A stretch of 37,623 bases of DNA, taken from Ichthyophonus hoferi (lineage: Eukaryota; Opisthokonta; Ichthyosporea; Ichthyophonida; Ichthyophonidae). The stretch is taken from positions 6,089 to 43,711 of the forward strand of contig NAOQ01000610.1 in assembly GCA_002751075.1 (NCBI GenBank). The letters are read 5' to 3'. The position numbers and the translations under genes are program-made. Below the pieces are notes generated by a model. The model searched no databases, was not told the origin of the DNA, and saw only the letters and a program-made list of their open reading frames with translations. This document shows, one piece after another, positions 34,445 to 37,623 of the stretch; the stretch's first letter is position 1; each line of letters starts with the position of its first letter.

Positions 34445-34722
34445 GGGTAGCGTTTGATTAGATGTCAATATATTATGACAGTAATGACAAATAATTATAT
34501 AATGAATTGCTGAATTTTATTCTTATGTTTTGGAATTTGATGGAATTATACGGTTTTATTTTTTTACATTTGGAATTCCTGGAAAACATCTCTACTTGCA
34601 TCTATTATACTATTGCAATCTTGCCAGGATTTGTATTTTGCACATTGTAATAGCCTAGTTTTTTATTAAATCTGCTGGATGAATTTTATTACCAAGTGCT
34701 GGAATCAAAGCGTTCAATCTTT
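34445..34722. other. CHZ1 3' flank
   Basis: AT-rich sequence after the CHZ1 stop, presumably the 3' UTR and its polyadenylation region. No gene seen. Confidence 0.5.
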
Positions 34723-34838
34723 CTTTTTCACTGATAAAAAATTATTTTTATGTTCGGTTCAATATTAGTTAATAACATAATTTTCTTAACTAGGTTGAAC
34801 TGATTTGTCGATCGATACATAGTATGCAAGCACAAACA
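34723..34838 (+). repeat. Direct repeat with 35553-35658, overlapping family A copy 3
   Basis: CTTTTT, CACTGATAA, then TGTTCGGTTCAATATTAGTT, ATAATTTTCTTAACTAGGTT and TAGTATGCAA recur in the same order at 35553-35658 with few differences. The continuation to about 34880 (AATGGATTAGCTAACGAG) matches dispersed family A. Confidence 0.75.
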
Positions 34839-35552
34839 TTAATGGATTAGCTAACGAGTTATTCAAACGAGAATATGATGGTATAAGATTATCGAGATAA
34901 GATCAGAAAGCTCTAGAGGGCCTCAGGATTTGTGAAATTTTATTAGCCATTAAGGATCTTTACGATCAGTCTCATTTACATTAATGAACACCTGCAACAA
35001 ACAAAGGTCAAGAAAGTATAAAAGAAAAGAAAAAACAACTAATAGTAAACACGGTTCTCAGTCGTCAATAACTTATTCTTCAATTGATGTGCTTTATGTT
35101 ATGCTTCATATTATGTCTATTAATGTCAAAAAAAGTTGAATTCGATAATCCAGATACTTAACTAGAAGGCCAACTAGTTAAGTATGGTGTTGATTCTTCA
35201 GATAATCATAATTCCATAACGATATACACGCAACCACAATTAGATCACAGTTATTACATATACAATATATTGCCGAATAAGAAGCTAAAAGCTTTTATAT
35301 CCATTGATCAACAGACAGATTCAAGAGCAACTAACTAGAGCTTTAGCCTGACGACAGCTATTTAATAGAACTCGTTGCAACAGATACTAGTCCTATTTCC
35401 AATAGGGTTATTGACCTTAGTCATGCCTCCACTTTAAGTCACTACTCCCTCGACCTATTGCTGAGTCCGCTTCAGCTCGGTCTTTCTTCTTGGTTGCTAC
35501 CTTTTCAGATATCCAACTAGATCAAGAGCACAATGCTCAGCCATACGTCCTC
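34839..35552. other. Unassigned repeat-region DNA
   Basis: Lies between the two direct repeats. The part around 35330-35550 is more G+C-rich than the rest. No readable protein. Confidence 0.35.
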
Positions 35553-35658
35553 CTTTTTACTGATAATAATCAATTTTGGTGTTCGGTTCAATATTAGTTA
35601 TTAGCATAATTTTCTTAACTAGGTTAAATTGATTTGTTGATAGTATGCAAACACATAC
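35553..35658 (+). repeat. Direct repeat, second copy
   Basis: About 85% identical by eye to 34723-34838. The two copies begin about 830 bases apart. Similarity stops soon after TAGTATGCAA. Confidence 0.75.
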
Positions 35659-36098
35659 GAGGGAATGCCAAAGAAATTTTGTGGCTTTGTTATTATTATT
35701 ATTGGTTGACCGTTCATAATATTGCATGATTGGCTAAAACGCAATTCTGATCATCCTAGAATCGTAACTGGGCTATTATTGAATGCAATTAATTGATTAT
35801 TTAATTACACTCTTCTCAATAAAATCTCCTATATATGCATAAACTTGGTGAATTCATCTAAAGTACCAGCTGGTTACTTTGTTTAGGATTATTAATCTTT
35901 TCTTTATTGTTTTTATTGTATTACTGTTTTAAGGCTGCTACTTAAGATAACAATATATTTAATTTAAAATAAGATATTAATTATTGTTAAATCAGGAATA
36001 TTTAATTATTTTAGGTATTGCTTTATGTAACTATAAGCATTTAATATTATTAGTAAGGATTATTACATATTTAGCCTGAAAAAATAATTAGTGCAATC

Positions 36099-36410
36099 TA
36101 TTGGAGTTAACCGGCAATCCAAGATTCTATCAAAATAAAACCAGTCAATGGTGGAGATCCTGCAACTGTATACTAAGCCATTTCAAATCATATGCTTGGA
36201 GTCCAAATAATACATTGCTTAGGCATCCTGTCTAAGGCAAGTCCTGCGGATTTGTTCAATAATAAAAATGTCTTAGCATATTTGTACTCCGTGTATGCAA
36301 ACGTATATGTTAAAATGCCCCATAATTTGACATTCTCTCTCCTGCTAAGCAAATATAGGTCACAGGAAAGCTCTTGTATCCACTTATTATTCCCAACATG
36401 GTAGCAGAGA
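36099..36410 (+). mobile_element. Ty1/copia LTR and primer-binding site, fossil
   Basis: An LTR-like segment of about 300 bases. It opens TATTGGAGTTAACCGG, close to the TGTTGGAGTTAACC start common in copia LTRs, and ends CCCAACA at 36398. Directly after comes TGGTAGCAGAG (36399-36409), the primer-binding site pairing with initiator tRNA-Met that copia elements use. This marks the 5' LTR and first internal bases of a plus-strand element. No gag or pol of the same orientation follows in the window, and the minus-strand RNase H piece at 36812-37250 must be a different copy. The element is broken and looks old. Confidence 0.55.
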
Positions 36411-36811
36411 AAGCTTAAATAGTTTATCGTGGTCACAAAATTTAGTAAGTCAATTAAGTCAACAATCCACAAATGCTAAAAACATTTCACCCTAACCCTA
36501 TATCCAACCATTGACCTCTACGTGTGAAAACTCAATTTTACTACACCTACACACTGTCTTCAAATATACGTTTGAACTATTGACATTTCCATTTTCAAAG
36601 TGACACAAAGGTAACGTGCAAAGCAACTGGGCAACACCCACTATCACCCCCACCGCAGCTGTCAGATGCCATTGAGAATTGCCTAATTCGTTTAGTGAGC
36701 CACAGCAGTCACCTCTTGCCTCTCATAAGTGATCCTATTGGTTGATTTGAAATTGTTGGCCTGATAACAATCTATACTATCATGGCCATAAAAGAATATT
36801 TAAATGCAAAC
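36411..36811. other. Unassigned DNA between two copia fossils
   Basis: Presumably internal element sequence or the end of the neighbouring fossil. No readable protein. Confidence 0.35.
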
Positions 36812-37250
36812 AAGCTTCAATAAACCTTTGGCTGCTCGGAAAACTGGGTTAGTCATGGCCTTTGTCAAACAATCTGTTGCTTGCATTCATGTCAGGACCC
36901 CTTTCACTATAATTTCCCCATTCTCAACTGCTTTCATAATATACCAGTATCTTACTCTGATGTATCTCATTTGTTTGGGCAAACAGACGATCTTGCATAA
37001 TCTTAGGGCTGGTTGTTTTCGTACAAGGTGACTGGCTGAAAGTCAATTTCTTGGTAATCCAACAATGATGTGATGTATTATGCTGCGTGCATGTGTTGAG
37101 GGCAATCAACTCACTTTCGGCTAAAGTTTGAGTACATACACTTTGTATTTTGTAGAACCAGTTCACTAGGCATCAGCAAAGAAAAAGCATATTCTGATTT
37201 ATTCTTTACATCAGTCAAACTAGTTTTAAAATCCACGTCATGGTATACCT
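36812..37250 (-). mobile_element. Ty1/copia RNase H fossil
   Basis: The minus strand carries the RNase H domain of a copia Pol polyprotein in family order: a YHDVDF piece, KSEYAF, a TLAESELIAL piece, ENNQPLRL, and near the end VENGEIIVKGV followed by DCLTKAM. It is broken, with several breaks across about 440 bases, so it is old. Reverse transcriptase would lie to the right; integrase and gag are not seen. Orientation is opposite to the LTR at 36099-36398. Confidence 0.75.
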
Positions 37251-37374
37251 GAGCATTATCAGTTGTCTATAATGGATAGTGATATCAACATGAGCTGATA
37301 TCCAATTCACTGTAAGTTGTCTTGTGAGATTCACAGCCCCAAGTTAGTTAATTACTCAATGTTTTTAATGTGGT

Positions 37375-37450
37375 AAATTGAGTCGTCAATACATATTATG
37401 CAAGCAGTTAAACCAATGAGGTAGTTAGCTAAAGAGCCATTTTAGTAAGG
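37375..37450 (+). repeat. Dispersed repeat family A, copy 4
   Basis: TTATGCAAGC, then CCAATGAGGTAGTTAGCTAAAG and CCATTTTAGTAAGG match the minus-strand copy at 10378-10495 and, less closely, 34797-34880. It is the clearest plus-strand copy. Confidence 0.6.
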
Positions 37451-37623
37451 ATAGATTAAAATTAGTGTTCAAAGTTGCTATCTTTGTAGAAGTTTTGAGT
37501 GAAATAAAAACAGAAATGGAACAGACAAGTATGCTGTTTCCTAGAAATGATATATATCAAAGTCGTATTATGATATATTATGGAGTGCCCCCCCTTATTA
37601 TCCCTTTTGTTTTGCTTCTGTAC
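37451..37623. other. Right edge, no gene
   Basis: AT-rich DNA with a short C run near 37587-37594. Nothing readable. Confidence 0.5.

Overview
The window is eukaryotic, AT-rich nuclear DNA (roughly 30% G+C by eye) with spliceosomal introns of 150 to over 1,200 bases, simple-sequence repeats and retrotransposon fossils. All recognised genes use standard stop codons. The gene set (Chz1-type histone chaperone, Tim23, prohibitin-1, exportin-7) fits an opisthokont. I favour an early-diverging fungus: CHZ1 is mainly a fungal gene name, exportin-7 is missing from yeast, and minor-spliceosome introns survive in some early-diverging fungi. The species cannot be named from the sequence.

Layout. 414-5643 (+): 3' part of an exportin-7-like gene (XPO7) in ten exons, one intron of which looks like an AT-AC, U12-type intron. 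5.7-7.4 kb: no gene, two tandem-repeat blocks. 7.6-11.3 kb: repeat-rich land with an orphan copia-type Gag frame, a diverged duplication, hairpin-forming GC-rich DNA and two copies of a dispersed repeat, ending in the 5' half of a tRNA-Glu(CUC) gene cut by a run of N (11372-12070). 12.8-14.0 kb (-): a 400-residue unknown protein with three 44-residue repeats. 14.6-15.0 kb (-): a possible small membrane protein. 15.0-18.6 kb: no gene, one minisatellite and one perfect hairpin. 18.6-22.9 kb (-): TIM23 in five exons. 22.9-27.0 kb: no gene I can support. 27.0-30.9 kb (-): PHB1 in seven exons. 30.9-32.3 kb: divergent intergenic region. 32.3-34.4 kb (+): CHZ1 in five exons, one of 23 bases. 34.5-37.6 kb: copia-type LTR and RNase H fossils and dispersed repeats.

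The genes do not form one system. TIM23 and PHB1 are same-strand neighbours that both act in the mitochondrial inner membrane; XPO7 is a nuclear transport receptor and CHZ1 a chromatin chaperone. The most interesting signal is the XPO7 intron at 495-645. It has a U12-like donor (ATATCCTAT), a branch-like TTTCTTAAC and an AC end. Only the AT-AC boundaries restore the Gly-Tyr-Ser-x-Val-Arg block I recall from animal exportin-7.
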